From positions 1 to 64,000 of the forward strand of contig DDYF01000027.1 of the NCBI GenBank assembly GCA_002347645.1: a stretch of 64,000 nt of DNA, read 5' to 3'. Source of the stretch: Thermoleophilia bacterium UBA2241. Its GTDB lineage: Bacteria > Actinomycetota > Thermoleophilia > UBA2241. The notes under the pieces are model-generated. The model saw only the letters and a program-made list of their open reading frames with translations. It was not told where the DNA came from and made no database searches. The translations under genes and the position numbers were made by a program. Position 1 is the first letter of the stretch. Each line of letters starts with the position of its first letter. Below are positions 13,910 through 21,433 of this stretch, one piece after another.

Positions 13910-14167
13910 ATGGCTGAGGAGCACGCCGCCGGGGCAGCGTTCCTGGCGATCCTCGCGAAGCACTCCGAAGCGCTGTTCACGTCCCTGGCCGCCCTCGCCG
14001 GGGCGCACGCCGACAAGCTCTTCGCGGACCTGCTCGCGACCGGGCTGGACCCCGAGCTCGCCAAGCTCCAGGCGAGCACGTCCGGGCTCGAGTGGCTCGA
14101 CCTGCTGCTGAGCAGCGAAGAGGAGCGTATCCGCGCCGAGGTCGCACGGCTCAAGGGCGCGGACTGA
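13910..14167 (+). CDS. element hypothetical protein, 85 residues
   Basis: An 85-residue helical protein with no recognised family. Two hydrophobic-rich helices (AAFLAILAKHSEALFTSLAAL and LFADLLATGLDPELAKLQA) suggest an interaction module rather than a membrane protein. GAAGGGAG sits 5-6 nt before the ATG, a good ribosome site. Ends 7 nt before the next gene. Confidence 0.6.
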   Translation: MAEEHAAGAAFLAILAKHSEALFTSLAALAGAHADKLFADLLATGLDPELAKLQASTSGLEWLDLLLSSEEERIRAEVARLKGAD

Positions 14168-14174
14168 CCGCCTC

Positions 14175-14609
14175 GTGTCCGGCCGCCCCGCCACCGCGAC
14201 GCGCCCGACGTGGGGCGCCCACCGTACCCACCTGACGAACGCCTGCTCCAAGGTCGACTGGAGCGTGCTCACCGACGCACAGGCGGACTGCCTCTTCCTT
14301 AGCACGTACCACGAGCCCAAGCTATCGGAACGCGGGATCGGCATCCTCTACGGCGTCTCGGGCTCGGCCGTGCACAAGCACCTCGTCGCCGCGCATCGCA
14401 AGCTCGAGGCACCGGCGCGCCTGCTGGTCGACACGCCGCAGACGACGTCGACCAGGCGCCGCCCCCCGTGCCTCGCCTGCGACACCCCGACGATGCCCTG
14501 CACGCACTGTATCGAGGTACTGGCCCGCACCGCGCCCGTCTACCGGCGCACCGAGCGCAACGGCCTCGCCGCCGTCGACTACGAGGGATGGTTAGCACTC
14601 TGCACTTAA
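14175..14609 (+). CDS. HTH protein with cysteine pair, possible late regulator
   Basis: A 144-residue protein. Residues 28-75 resemble a sigma-region-4 type helix-turn-helix (LTDAQADCLFLSTYHEPKLS, then ISGVSGSAVHKHL-like spacing), which would bind DNA. CxxC pairs follow in CLACDTPTMPCTHC (about 95-112), likely zinc-binding. It directly precedes the prohead protease and capsid genes, so a role in turning on the structural genes is plausible but inferred. GTG start 7 nt after the preceding stop. Confidence 0.55.
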   Translation: MSGRPATATRPTWGAHRTHLTNACSKVDWSVLTDAQADCLFLSTYHEPKLSERGIGILYGVSGSAVHKHLVAAHRKLEAPARLLVDTPQTTSTRRRPPCLACDTPTMPCTHCIEVLARTAPVYRRTERNGLAAVDYEGWLALCT

Positions 14610-14651
14610 GGTGGGTCTCCCTTGGCGGGGCGGCCCCTTTCAGTTGTGGGA

Positions 14652-14692
14652 GCGCCGGCCCGGAGTCTTCTGAGGTCGCCCCGGGCCGGCGC
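14652..14692. terminator. 12-bp perfect inverted repeat before the capsid genes
   Basis: GCGCCGGCCCGG (14652-14663) and CCGGGCCGGCGC (14681-14692) are perfectly complementary with a 17-nt loop, in the 125-bp gap between the HTH gene and the protease gene. No T tract. It may attenuate transcription between early and structural genes or mark an RNA-processing site. Confidence 0.45.
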
Positions 14693-14734
14693 GCCACCAG
14701 CGCCCGCAATCGCCACCTCTCAAGGAGACGCGAC

Positions 14735-15352
14735 ATGCCCGAGCCCGGAACGATCGAGACGAAGAGCTTCCCCCTCAAGGTCAAGTCCGTCGCCGAGGAC
14801 GGCACTTTCGAGGGCTACGCCGCGGTCTTCGGTAACGTCGACCTCGACGGCGACGTGATCGACCCCAAGGCCTTCAATCGCAGCCTGAGCCAGCAGAAGA
14901 GCGTGCCGATCCTCTGGCAGCACGAACCGGCGCGCCCGGCCGGCGTCTCCCTCGAGCTCGCGGCCGACGCCCATGGGCTACGCCTCAAGGGACGCCTCCT
15001 GCTCACGACGACAATCGGCCGCGAAGCTTACGAGTACGTCAAGGCCGGCATCGTCAAGGGCCTCAGCATCGGCTGTTCCGTGATCACCTCCGACTGGCGC
15101 GACTCAGCGACGCGCGTCCTCAAGGAGCTGCGCCTCCACGAGATCAGCCTCGTGTCCATCCCGGCGAACCCGCTCGCCGAAGTCACGTCCGTCAAGCACT
15201 GCGCCGGCTGCCCGCGCATCGCGGCCGCCGAGCTGAACCCTGAGACGCAAGACGCGGAGACGCCGCCCGCAGGGGCGCCCGTCGAGGCCGCGATCGACCC
15301 GGACGATGTCCGCTCGTTCGCCGCCGCCGTGCGCGGTCTCAGAGCCCCGTAA
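14735..15352 (+). CDS. HK97-family prohead protease
   Basis: A 205-residue capsid maturation protease (peptidase U35 type) that cleaves the delta domain of the major capsid protein during head assembly. The family core is visible: FEGYAAVFGNVDLDGDVIDP at residues 28-47, LWQHEP (catalytic His region, about 66-71), VKGLSIGCSV, and LHEISLVSIPANPLAEV near 137-153. The C-terminal 50 residues are acidic and low in complexity. AAGGAG precedes the ATG by 8 nt. It lies 56 bp before the capsid gene, the usual order. All key motifs are present, so it should be active. Confidence 0.92.
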   Translation: MPEPGTIETKSFPLKVKSVAEDGTFEGYAAVFGNVDLDGDVIDPKAFNRSLSQQKSVPILWQHEPARPAGVSLELAADAHGLRLKGRLLLTTTIGREAYEYVKAGIVKGLSIGCSVITSDWRDSATRVLKELRLHEISLVSIPANPLAEVTSVKHCAGCPRIAAAELNPETQDAETPPAGAPVEAAIDPDDVRSFAAAVRGLRAP

Positions 15353-15408
15353 GGCGGCGCCCCCGGGCACCCTTGCGGCATCCGCACACCGATAGCTAAG
15401 GACCGAAG

Positions 15409-16602
15409 ATGTCCAGAACCGATTCCGAACGCCACCTCGCCGCGTTCGACGCCATCACCAAAGAGGCGCAGGAGCTCGCCGGCGAGATCGAGAAGGCGGG
15501 CAAGGTCTCGCCCGTCGACCTGCGCCGCATCACCGAGAAGTACTCGGACGCTGCCGAGTGCCTGAAGGCCGCGCGGGCCGAAGAGCAGGCCGCGACTCGC
15601 CCCTTCGGGGGCGGCATGACGACCAAGCAGCTTGACCCCGAGTTCGCCGAGTTCATGAAGCCCGGCAGTCTGCAGAAGGACTACTGGGCCAAGCCCGGCG
15701 CCGAGCAGACCGTCTGCAAGGCGAGCGAGTTCACGCGCAAGTTCTACGCTTACGATGACACCACCGGGTCGGATTCGGGCGCCGGGTTCTTCTGGACCCC
15801 GGAGCTCTACCGCAACGTCGTCGTGGGCCTGATCGAGTCCAGCGGCGTGCTCGAGGCAAACCCGACGCTCGTGATCACGAACCACCTCCGCGACGTACAG
15901 GTGCCCGTTCTTGTCACCGATGCCACCGCGACCGTCGGCGTCGAGGGCTCGGACGCCAGCGCCGCCGAGACCGTGGGCGACGGCATCACCCTCGGCCACT
16001 ACCGCTACGACGGCGTGTTCACTGTCAGCGCCGAGACGATCATGACCTCGAGCTACAACCTGGACGCCCTGCTCGCCGAGTTCGCCTCCCGGGCAGTCGC
16101 CAACCAGGTCGCGGCCCAGCTCGCCCTCGGCGACGGCGCCACCGAGCCGGCGGGCCTGTTCACGGCCGGCATCACGACCGCCGGCAAGACGGCCGCAGCG
16201 GCCACGTCGGTCGCGGCGGACGAGATGATCGACCTCGTGAAGAGCGTCGGCAAGGGCTACCGCAAGCGCTCCAAGCTCGTCGTGTCGGACGTGCTGCACA
16301 CCCACATGCTCAAGTGGAAGGACGATACCGACGCCTACGTCATGCGCTCGGTCGACGGCGGCGGCTACCAGTTCGCCGGGCTGCCCGTGTTCACCGAACC
16401 GCAGGCGGACCAGACGAGCCTGAGCGCGTCCGAGATCCATGCCGTGTGCGGCGACTTCGCCGGCTTCTTCGTCCGCATGACCCCGATGCTCTTCAACAAG
16501 GACGATTCGAATCCGCTCGTCGTCAAGTACCGCTTCGCGATCTGGATCGACAGCGCCGTTGCCGATGCCGCGGCCCTGCGTCACCTGGTCATGAGCGCCT
16601 GA
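15409..16602 (+). CDS. HK97-fold major capsid protein
   Basis: A 397-residue phage major capsid protein. An N-terminal helical delta-like scaffold domain (residues 1-65) is followed by a linker. The HK97 core starts near DDTTGSDSGAGFFWTPEL, has the ESSGVLEANPTLV turn and TVSAETIMTSSYNLDALL spine-helix region, and ends GDFAGFFVRMTPMLF, then RFAIWIDSAVADAAALRHL, typical of the P-domain. It would form the shell of a small head. No portal or connector gene follows, so the head must use helper-phage parts or be non-functional on its own. Confidence 0.94.
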   Translation: MSRTDSERHLAAFDAITKEAQELAGEIEKAGKVSPVDLRRITEKYSDAAECLKAARAEEQAATRPFGGGMTTKQLDPEFAEFMKPGSLQKDYWAKPGAEQTVCKASEFTRKFYAYDDTTGSDSGAGFFWTPELYRNVVVGLIESSGVLEANPTLVITNHLRDVQVPVLVTDATATVGVEGSDASAAETVGDGITLGHYRYDGVFTVSAETIMTSSYNLDALLAEFASRAVANQVAAQLALGDGATEPAGLFTAGITTAGKTAAAATSVAADEMIDLVKSVGKGYRKRSKLVVSDVLHTHMLKWKDDTDAYVMRSVDGGGYQFAGLPVFTEPQADQTSLSASEIHAVCGDFAGFFVRMTPMLFNKDDSNPLVVKYRFAIWIDSAVADAAALRHLVMSA

Positions 16603-16663
16603 CACATCCTTACGGGGCGGGCGGCACTCTCGCCGCCCGTCCCGTTCACTGCAAAGGAGCACC

Positions 16664-17062
16664 ATGGCAACCGTCCACTCAAGCTCCGCCCTCGACCACG
16701 TCGCGGCCGGGCGCCTCACCGCCGCCGAGGTCGAGGCCGGCTACATCATCGCGACCGGCCGCACGGCGCGGCAGATCGTCGTGACCGACGTCACCCTGCG
16801 CGCCATCGGCGGCAACGCGGCCACGGCCGACAGCATCGACCTGCAGGACTCGACGACCGGGACCAAGGTGATCGTCGCCCTCGTCGCGGCGCTGACGAAG
16901 GACACCGTCGTCAAGCCCGACACGGCCGACGTGACGAGCACCAACCTCGGCGTAGCGCTCGGCACCGGCGAGGGCCTCAAGCTCATCGCCGCCGGCGCCG
17001 GCGTGCTCGGCACCTGCACGCACGTCGACTACGTCGTCAAGTACGTGCGGAAGAACGGCTAG
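16664..17062 (+). CDS. probable capsid-associated protein (decoration or spike-like)
   Basis: A 132-residue beta-rich protein directly downstream of the capsid gene, with AAAGGAG before its ATG. The pattern IVVTDVTLRAIGGN, TKVIVALVAAL, VVKPDTADVTSTNLGVALGTGEGLKL suggests a small beta barrel such as head-decoration proteins. I do not recognise a specific family; the role is inferred from position and fold impression. The gene is followed by a strong hairpin, so it may end the capsid transcription unit. Confidence 0.55.
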   Translation: MATVHSSSALDHVAAGRLTAAEVEAGYIIATGRTARQIVVTDVTLRAIGGNAATADSIDLQDSTTGTKVIVALVAALTKDTVVKPDTADVTSTNLGVALGTGEGLKLIAAGAGVLGTCTHVDYVVKYVRKNG

Positions 17063-17070
17063 CAACCTGT

Positions 17071-17104
17071 GACCCCCGGGGCCTCGCCTCCAGCCCCGGG
17101 GGTC
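17071..17104 (+). terminator. hairpin after the capsid operon
   Basis: GACCCCCGGGGC (17071-17082) and GCCCCGGGGGTC (17093-17104) form a perfect 12-bp stem with a 10-nt loop, starting 9 nt after the stop of the capsid-associated gene. No T run. A likely terminator separating the capsid unit from the small terminase gene. Confidence 0.6.
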
Positions 17105-17222
17105 GCTCTCTACTACCCATACCATAGCCGCTACGCGGTTAGGAACGCGCGCAGGCGGCGGGACCGCTTCTCACCGACTTTCGACCACTTGACGATGCGT
17201 CACCGAAGGGAAAGGTGTCACC

Positions 17223-17801
17223 GTGGCCGCTCGCAAGACCACCGCGCAGAGGGCTCGTGAGCATCACAAGCCGCCCGAGCGGCACTATCCGAAGCCGCCG
17301 ACGCACATGCCCCCGGAGCCCAAGTGGATGGCTCTCCTGGGCAACCGGCGCACCGCTCAGGACGCCCGCGCCTGGTGGGCGTCCGTCGTGCCCACGCTGC
17401 ACGCCTCGGGCATCCTCACGAGACTGGACCAGACGCTCGTCGTAGAGGCGGCCGTGTGCGCCGCGCGCATCCTCGAGTGCGAGCGCGAACTGGGGCGCAC
17501 TGGCCTTCTCGTTGAAGGCGCCCGCGGCGGGATCGTCCGCAACCCCATCATCATGGCCCTCTCGAGCTACCGCCAGTCGCTCAAGACGTACATGCGCGAG
17601 CTTGGCCTCACCCCGATGAGCCGGCAGAGTCTCGACGTGCCCACGCCCACCGGCGCGACCATGACGGACCCCGACTTGCAGCGCCGAATCTGGGCCGAAT
17701 GCGCGAAAGAGGGCGTGTACATCGACTTCTCGGACCCCGATTGGGACCTCTGCGTCCCCTGCGAGGTATCGGAACGGCTCGGACTCAACGCTCCCGCCTG
17801 A
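17223..17801 (+). CDS. terS: P27-family phage terminase small subunit
   Basis: A 192-residue small terminase. The P27-family helical core is clear: AAVCAARILECERELGRTG, the glycine turn, NPIIMALSSYRQSLKTYMRELGLTPMSRQSL (residues about 77-138). A basic Pro-rich N-terminus and an acidic tail flank it. It recognises the packaging site and recruits the large terminase motor, which is absent from the element. A lone TerS that redirects a helper's motor is a known satellite strategy. GTG start; AAAGG lies about 8 nt upstream. Placed after the capsid genes, the reverse of ordinary phage order. Confidence 0.88.
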   Translation: MAARKTTAQRAREHHKPPERHYPKPPTHMPPEPKWMALLGNRRTAQDARAWWASVVPTLHASGILTRLDQTLVVEAAVCAARILECERELGRTGLLVEGARGGIVRNPIIMALSSYRQSLKTYMRELGLTPMSRQSLDVPTPTGATMTDPDLQRRIWAECAKEGVYIDFSDPDWDLCVPCEVSERLGLNAPA

Positions 17802-17826
17802 GCCCCCGTTCCCGCCCAAGGCTTCG

Positions 17827-18582
17827 CTACAGCCCCGAGCCCCCAAGTCGCCGCAGAGAGGCCTCTACGCGCCGCATTCGCGTCCTGCCGCGCCGTCGCC
17901 TTCGGCCGCTCCAACGAGCGGCGCCCCGAGCGGGGAGCCCAAGGCAGAGGCCGGTGACAGTGCCCTGAGCATCCCCTCTCGGGGCGCCGCATGACGCGCC
18001 CACCATACACCCGCGGCGGGGGGTGTCAAGGCGCAGGCGCGGGAGAGGCAGGGGACCAGGACGGACCTCGGCAACCTTCCGCAGAATTCTGCGGGAAGTG
18101 AGACCCGCGACGTGCTGGCGGGAGTCTGGCGCGGAATCTCCGCAGTTCTGCGCGGATTCCGCGCACCACGCGGCGACCGTCTTGTCGTCTACACCGATGG
18201 CGTCGGCGATGGCCCGATAGCTCAGGCAATCCAGCCACAAGTCCCACGCCCTGGCCTGCTGCTCTTCCTTCTCAGCCTTGCGCGCGTCCTTCGTCCAGTC
18301 CTGCACGGTGCGCTCAGACACGGCGAGCAACTGCGCTATCTCGGTAACACGGTTGCCGTTCATGTCGGCGAAGGTGACCCAGAGTTGGCCGGCGAGCTTC
18401 TTCTTGTCGGCTCGCGTGAGTTGGTGGCCATGCGTCGCGTTGCGCTGGATGGACTCGCGCACGATCTCGGCGTCGGAAAGGTTGCCCAGGTCGCCGCGAT
18501 CGACGGCGCGGGCCACCGTCTTCCGGTCGCACCCGGCCGCGTCGGCGACCTGTTGCGTGCTTAGACGGATGATGACGGACAT
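17827..18582 (-). CDS. ParB-like multi-HTH DNA-binding protein
   Basis: A 251-residue product of which about the first 155 look genuine. They contain three helix-turn-helix-like segments: STQQVADAAGCDRKTVARAV (residues 8-27), VTEIAQLLAVSERTVQDW (about 78-95) and YRAIADAIGVDDKTVAAW (about 121-138). The stretch RNATHGHQLTRADKKKLA resembles the ParB-type HTH region of actinobacterial regulators that lack the ParB nuclease domain. ATG 18582 has AAGGAGG 7 nt upstream. The last 95 residues are Arg/Gly-rich, cover several inverted repeats and may be an uninterrupted frame through regulatory DNA. Convergent with terS. Confidence 0.65.
   Translation of the reverse strand: MSVIIRLSTQQVADAAGCDRKTVARAVDRGDLGNLSDAEIVRESIQRNATHGHQLTRADKKKLAGQLWVTFADMNGNRVTEIAQLLAVSERTVQDWTKDARKAEKEEQQARAWDLWLDCLSYRAIADAIGVDDKTVAAWCAESAQNCGDSAPDSRQHVAGLTSRRILRKVAEVRPGPLPLPRLRLDTPRRGCMVGASCGAPRGDAQGTVTGLCLGLPARGAARWSGRRRRRGRTRMRRVEASLRRLGGSGL
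17918..18164. repeat. cluster of inverted repeats beside terS
   Basis: Four symmetric structures lie within 250 bp. There is a 13-bp perfect inverted repeat 17918-17930/17978-17990 with a 47-nt loop. ACACCC/GGGTGT is at 18007-18012/18021-18026. A 16-bp perfect palindrome CCGCAGAATTCTGCGG is at 18079-18094. A 10-bp repeat 18129-18138/18155-18164 encloses CGCAG-TT-CTGCG. All lie in the doubtful C-terminal part of the ParB-like gene. They could be operators, a partition site or the packaging site that TerS binds. Confidence 0.5.
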
Positions 18583-18778
18583 TTGGTGCCTCCTTCGGGT
18601 ATCGGATGTGCCACGTTGAAGAGTCAATCCCTGTCCCCCCCCTGTCCCCCAAATGAGCCGAAACGGGGGTTTCGGGGACAGGATAGGCCGTCACGCGGCA
18701 TCACCGGATGTCGACGGATACCCTGCAAACACGGCAGTTCGCGTCACTTCGCGGCAGGGCCCGTCAGCTTCTCAGCGC
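18583..18778. other. gene-free right arm of the element
   Basis: No coding frame is supported here. The stretch contains the right-arm CTGTCCCC repeats and the upstream region of the ParB-like gene. The remainder up to the attR core shows nothing further that I can name. Confidence 0.6.
18630..18682. repeat. right-arm CTGTCCCC repeats, candidate integrase arm sites
   Basis: CCTGTCCCC at 18630-18638 and 18641-18649 (11-bp pitch) and its inverse GGGGACAGG at 18674-18682. The same motif at the same pitch sits beside attL (9784-9803). Proposed arm-type integrase sites. Confidence 0.5.
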
Positions 18779-18828
18779 GTCTGGGGGACTAGGGGTCGCC
18801 AGTTCAAATCTGGCCACGCCGACCATTC
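18779..18828 (+). repeat. attR: duplicate of the tRNA-Pro 3' end
   Basis: Identical to 9677-9726 over 50 bp. It lacks the acceptor 5' strand, D arm and the 5' part of the anticodon stem, so it is not a tRNA gene. It marks the right end of the element; attB is recovered if the two copies recombine. Confidence 0.92.
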
Positions 18829-19072
18829 GCGTCCCAACAGGTCCCTCTGCATCCGCCGGCTTCCCCTCGACGTCCCATGGACGCGCCACGATCGGCGCAG
18901 GTGCCGGACGGGCGTGACGCCGCCGCACACGCGGGCCTGCGCCGCGACGCGATGTCGCGCTCGCGGATCGTACCCGCCGTAGAAATGAGGCGACCGGCCG
19001 CCGGCCGGTCGTCTCATGGACGTCGCGAGCTGTCCAGGGGGGATCTCGTCAGACCCGCGCGAGCGCGGGGTC
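18829..19072. other. gene-free host DNA right of attR
   Basis: No supported gene. Before insertion this DNA lay directly downstream of tRNA-Pro. It holds a strong hairpin at 18985-19017. Confidence 0.6.
18985..19017 (-). terminator. hairpin downstream of the XRE regulator
   Basis: A 15-bp stem, with one G:T mismatch, pairs 18985-18999 with 19003-19017 across a 3-nt loop. Read on the minus strand it follows the XRE gene by about 55 nt and is succeeded by a short T-rich TTTCT, so it probably ends that transcript. Confidence 0.5.
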
Positions 19073-19489
19073 TCAGTACTCTTCTTCCTCTCCGTGCTGG
19101 TGGCGGCCGTAGCCGTTCCCTGCCGGTGCCTCCGCCAGAAGGTCGAGGATCTCGTCGGTCACGGGGTGGTCGCGCAGCAGGACGCCGAACAACCGGTCGG
19201 TGAGCTCCGGGGCGCGGGCGAGCACGCGCGCGACCTGGCGCAGCCGGAACTCGAGGAAGTAGTCGGGGTCGACGCACAGCGCGCGGGCGATGACGGCGAT
19301 CACAGGATCGGACGGCACCGGGCGTGTTCCCTTGGTGAGATGGTTCAGGTAGCCGGCGGAGAGCTGCGTCTTGTACGCCAGCTGGCGGTAGCTCAGGTGA
19401 CGCTCCTCCATGAGCCCCTTGAGGGCCGCGGGAAACCGGTGCTGCGTGGTCCTGTCGTGTGCGATTGGTGTCATGAGCGCTACGTTCAT
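19073..19489 (-). CDS. XRE-family transcriptional regulator
   Basis: A 138-residue cytoplasmic regulator. The HTH is LSYRQLAYKTQLSAGYLNHL with a following TKGTRPVPSDPVIAVIARAL helix pair. A helical C-terminal region ends in an acidic EEEEY. The start is uncertain: ATG 19489, ATG 19474 or GTG 19537. I use 19489 because TTGACA on the minus strand (19534-19529) looks like a -35 box inside the longest frame. It lies outside the attR repeat and thus belongs to the host, but its target is unknown. Confidence 0.75.
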   Translation of the reverse strand: MNVALMTPIAHDRTTQHRFPAALKGLMEERHLSYRQLAYKTQLSAGYLNHLTKGTRPVPSDPVIAVIARALCVDPDYFLEFRLRQVARVLARAPELTDRLFGVLLRDHPVTDEILDLLAEAPAGNGYGRHQHGEEEEY

Positions 19490-19618
19490 CCCGCTACAGG
19501 TATCGCCCGAAGGAAGTGAATACTTAAGTGTCAACACCGCGATTTGTTGTCCGCACAGGCAACGCGGTGAACGTGCGGGGCCACAGGCCGGGTCCGCACA
19601 GGACGGTGCGGCCGCCGG

Positions 19619-21325
19619 TCAGGCGGAAGCGAGGAGGGCGCGCAGCGCGTGCCCGAGGTCGTGCACCGCGACGTCCTCGCGGCAGCCCGTGGCACGCGAC
19701 TTGAGCTCGACGACACCCTCAGCCGCGCGTTTGCCGACGACGACCTGCGCCGGACAGCCGAGAAGGTCGGCGTCGGCGAACTTGATGCCGGCGGAGACGT
19801 CGCGGTCGTCGAAGACGACCTCGAACCCCGCCGCCGGCAGCTCGCCGCAGAGACGCTCGGCCAGCGCGCGCTGGGTCTCGTCGCCGGCACGCACGAGCGC
19901 CACATGCACGTCGAACGGCGCGATCGCGCGTGGCCAGATTATGCCGCGCTCGTCGTGGTGCTGCTCGATGGCCGCCGCGGCGATGCGGGCGAGACCGATA
20001 CCGTAGCTGCCCATGACGATGGGCCTCTCTTCCCCAGCCTCGTCCAGGTAGGTCGCGCCCATCGGTACCGAGTACTTCAGCCCGAGCTGGAAGATGTTGC
20101 CGATCTCGATCGTGCGAGCGCTCTTCAGGCGTCCCTCGCCGCACTGCGGGCAGCGGTCGCCGGCGCGAGCTTCGCGGAGCTCCGCGAAGCGGACGCCGGC
20201 CGGCGTGGCCTCGGCGAGCTGCTCGGCCGAGACGCCGCTCTTGTGATGGTCGGGCTTGTTCGCGCCGGCGAGATAGACGCCGGAGCAAAGCGCTTCGTCG
20301 GCCACCACCGGCAGCGGCGTCGTGATCGGCCCGACGAAGCCCGCCTCCACACCCTGCGCCTCGAGCACCTCGTCGCCGGTCGCAAGGCGGAACTCGCCGA
20401 TCACGCGGCGCAGCTTGAGCTCGCTGAGCTCGTGGTCGCCGCGCAGCAGGGCCATCACGGGTCCCTCATCTTCAGAGATCACGACGAGGGCCTTCATAAA
20501 GGCCCGTGCGGGCAGCCCGAAGAACCCGGCGACCTCCTCGATGGTCCGTACGCCCGGCGTTTCGATGTCGCCGAACGGCGGGATCTCGAGCTGCGGCTCC
20601 TCGTCGAGGCCGGCGCCGGCGAGCTGGACGTTGGCGGCGTAGCCACAGCCCTCGCAGAATGCGATCTCGTCCTCGCCGGCATCGGCGTAGGCCATGTACT
20701 CGTGCGAGATGTCGCCGCCCATCATGCCGGAGTCCCCGTCCACCATGAGGTACTCCAGTCCGCAGCGGTCGTAGATGCGATCGTAGGCGTACATGTGCTT
20801 CTCGTAGGACGCCTGCAACCCGTCCACGTCGCGGTCGAGGCTGTAAGAGTCCTTCATGATGAACTCGCGCGTGCGCAGGATACCGCTCTTGGGGCGCGCC
20901 TCGTCGCGCTCCTTCGTCTGGATGTGGTACCAGAGCTGCGGGAGCTGCTTGTAGCTCCGGATCTCCCGCGCCGCCAGCCAGGTGATGACCTCTTCGTGCG
21001 TCATCGCCAGGGCCATGTCGGCGCCCTTGCGGTCCTTGAGGCGGAACATCTCCTCCTGGATCTCGTCCCAGCGGCCCGACTCCTGCCAGATGTCCGCCGG
21101 TTGGAGCACCGGCATGAGCAGCTCCTGGCAGCCGATGCGGTCCATCTCCTCACGGATGATGGCCTCGATCTTGCGCATGACGCGCCAGCCCGCCGGCAGG
21201 AAGACGTAGATGCCGGCCGCGAGCTGGCGCACGAGGCCGGCGCGCACCATCAGCTTGTGGCTGACGGCCTCGGCGCCGGCAGGGTCTTCTTTGACGGTCG
21301 GCAGCAGCAGCTGGGACAAGCGCAC
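19619..21325 (-). CDS. proS: prolyl-tRNA synthetase (bacterial type)
   Basis: Charges tRNA-Pro with proline. The 568-residue protein has the bacterial architecture: class II motif 2 as KERDEARPKSGILRTREF near residues 135-152, an inserted YbaK-like editing domain (about 215-390), motif 3 as GSYGIGLARIAAA (about 430-442) and an anticodon-binding C-terminus. GTG 21325 is chosen over upstream codons because GAGGTG lies about 6 nt before it and LSQLLLPT is the conserved start of the family. It ends the string that begins at rpsB, as in Firmicutes and Coriobacteria. Confidence 0.96.
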   Translation of the reverse strand: MRLSQLLLPTVKEDPAGAEAVSHKLMVRAGLVRQLAAGIYVFLPAGWRVMRKIEAIIREEMDRIGCQELLMPVLQPADIWQESGRWDEIQEEMFRLKDRKGADMALAMTHEEVITWLAAREIRSYKQLPQLWYHIQTKERDEARPKSGILRTREFIMKDSYSLDRDVDGLQASYEKHMYAYDRIYDRCGLEYLMVDGDSGMMGGDISHEYMAYADAGEDEIAFCEGCGYAANVQLAGAGLDEEPQLEIPPFGDIETPGVRTIEEVAGFFGLPARAFMKALVVISEDEGPVMALLRGDHELSELKLRRVIGEFRLATGDEVLEAQGVEAGFVGPITTPLPVVADEALCSGVYLAGANKPDHHKSGVSAEQLAEATPAGVRFAELREARAGDRCPQCGEGRLKSARTIEIGNIFQLGLKYSVPMGATYLDEAGEERPIVMGSYGIGLARIAAAAIEQHHDERGIIWPRAIAPFDVHVALVRAGDETQRALAERLCGELPAAGFEVVFDDRDVSAGIKFADADLLGCPAQVVVGKRAAEGVVELKSRATGCREDVAVHDLGHALRALLASA

Positions 21326-21433
21326 GGTGACACCTCGGTGGTCGCGTCGGTCGACGCCGGATGATATCAGAGCCACGGGCGCTCGCCGCACGCCCCGCTC
21401 TCGCGGTGGCGCGGTCTCAGCGCGCGACGAGGC

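Larger units (their letters stand above)
9677..18828. mobile_element. integrated 9.15-kb capsid-encoding phage satellite or prophage remnant
   Basis: The element is bounded by 50-bp repeats of the tRNA-Pro 3' end. It encodes a tyrosine integrase next to attL, divergent XRE and Xis-like regulators, a replication-initiator-like protein, small unknown proteins, HK97 prohead protease, HK97 major capsid protein, a probable decoration protein, P27 small terminase and a ParB-like HTH protein. There are no genes for large terminase, portal, head-tail connectors, tail or lysis. A small terminase without a large one is a hallmark of satellites that borrow a helper phage's packaging motor. Capsid genes without a portal are unusual. 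All genes appear intact, which argues for a maintained satellite over random decay, but a deleted prophage cannot be excluded. Confidence 0.85.

Noticed and set aside
14468..14734. Longer N-terminus for the prohead protease
   Set aside because: The in-frame extension overlaps the preceding HTH gene and the hairpin at 14652-14692, and the family start with a good ribosome site is at 14735.
18779..18828. Second tRNA-Pro gene
   Set aside because: Only the 3' half is present; the 5' acceptor strand, D arm and 5' anticodon strand are replaced by unrelated DNA. It is the attR duplicate.
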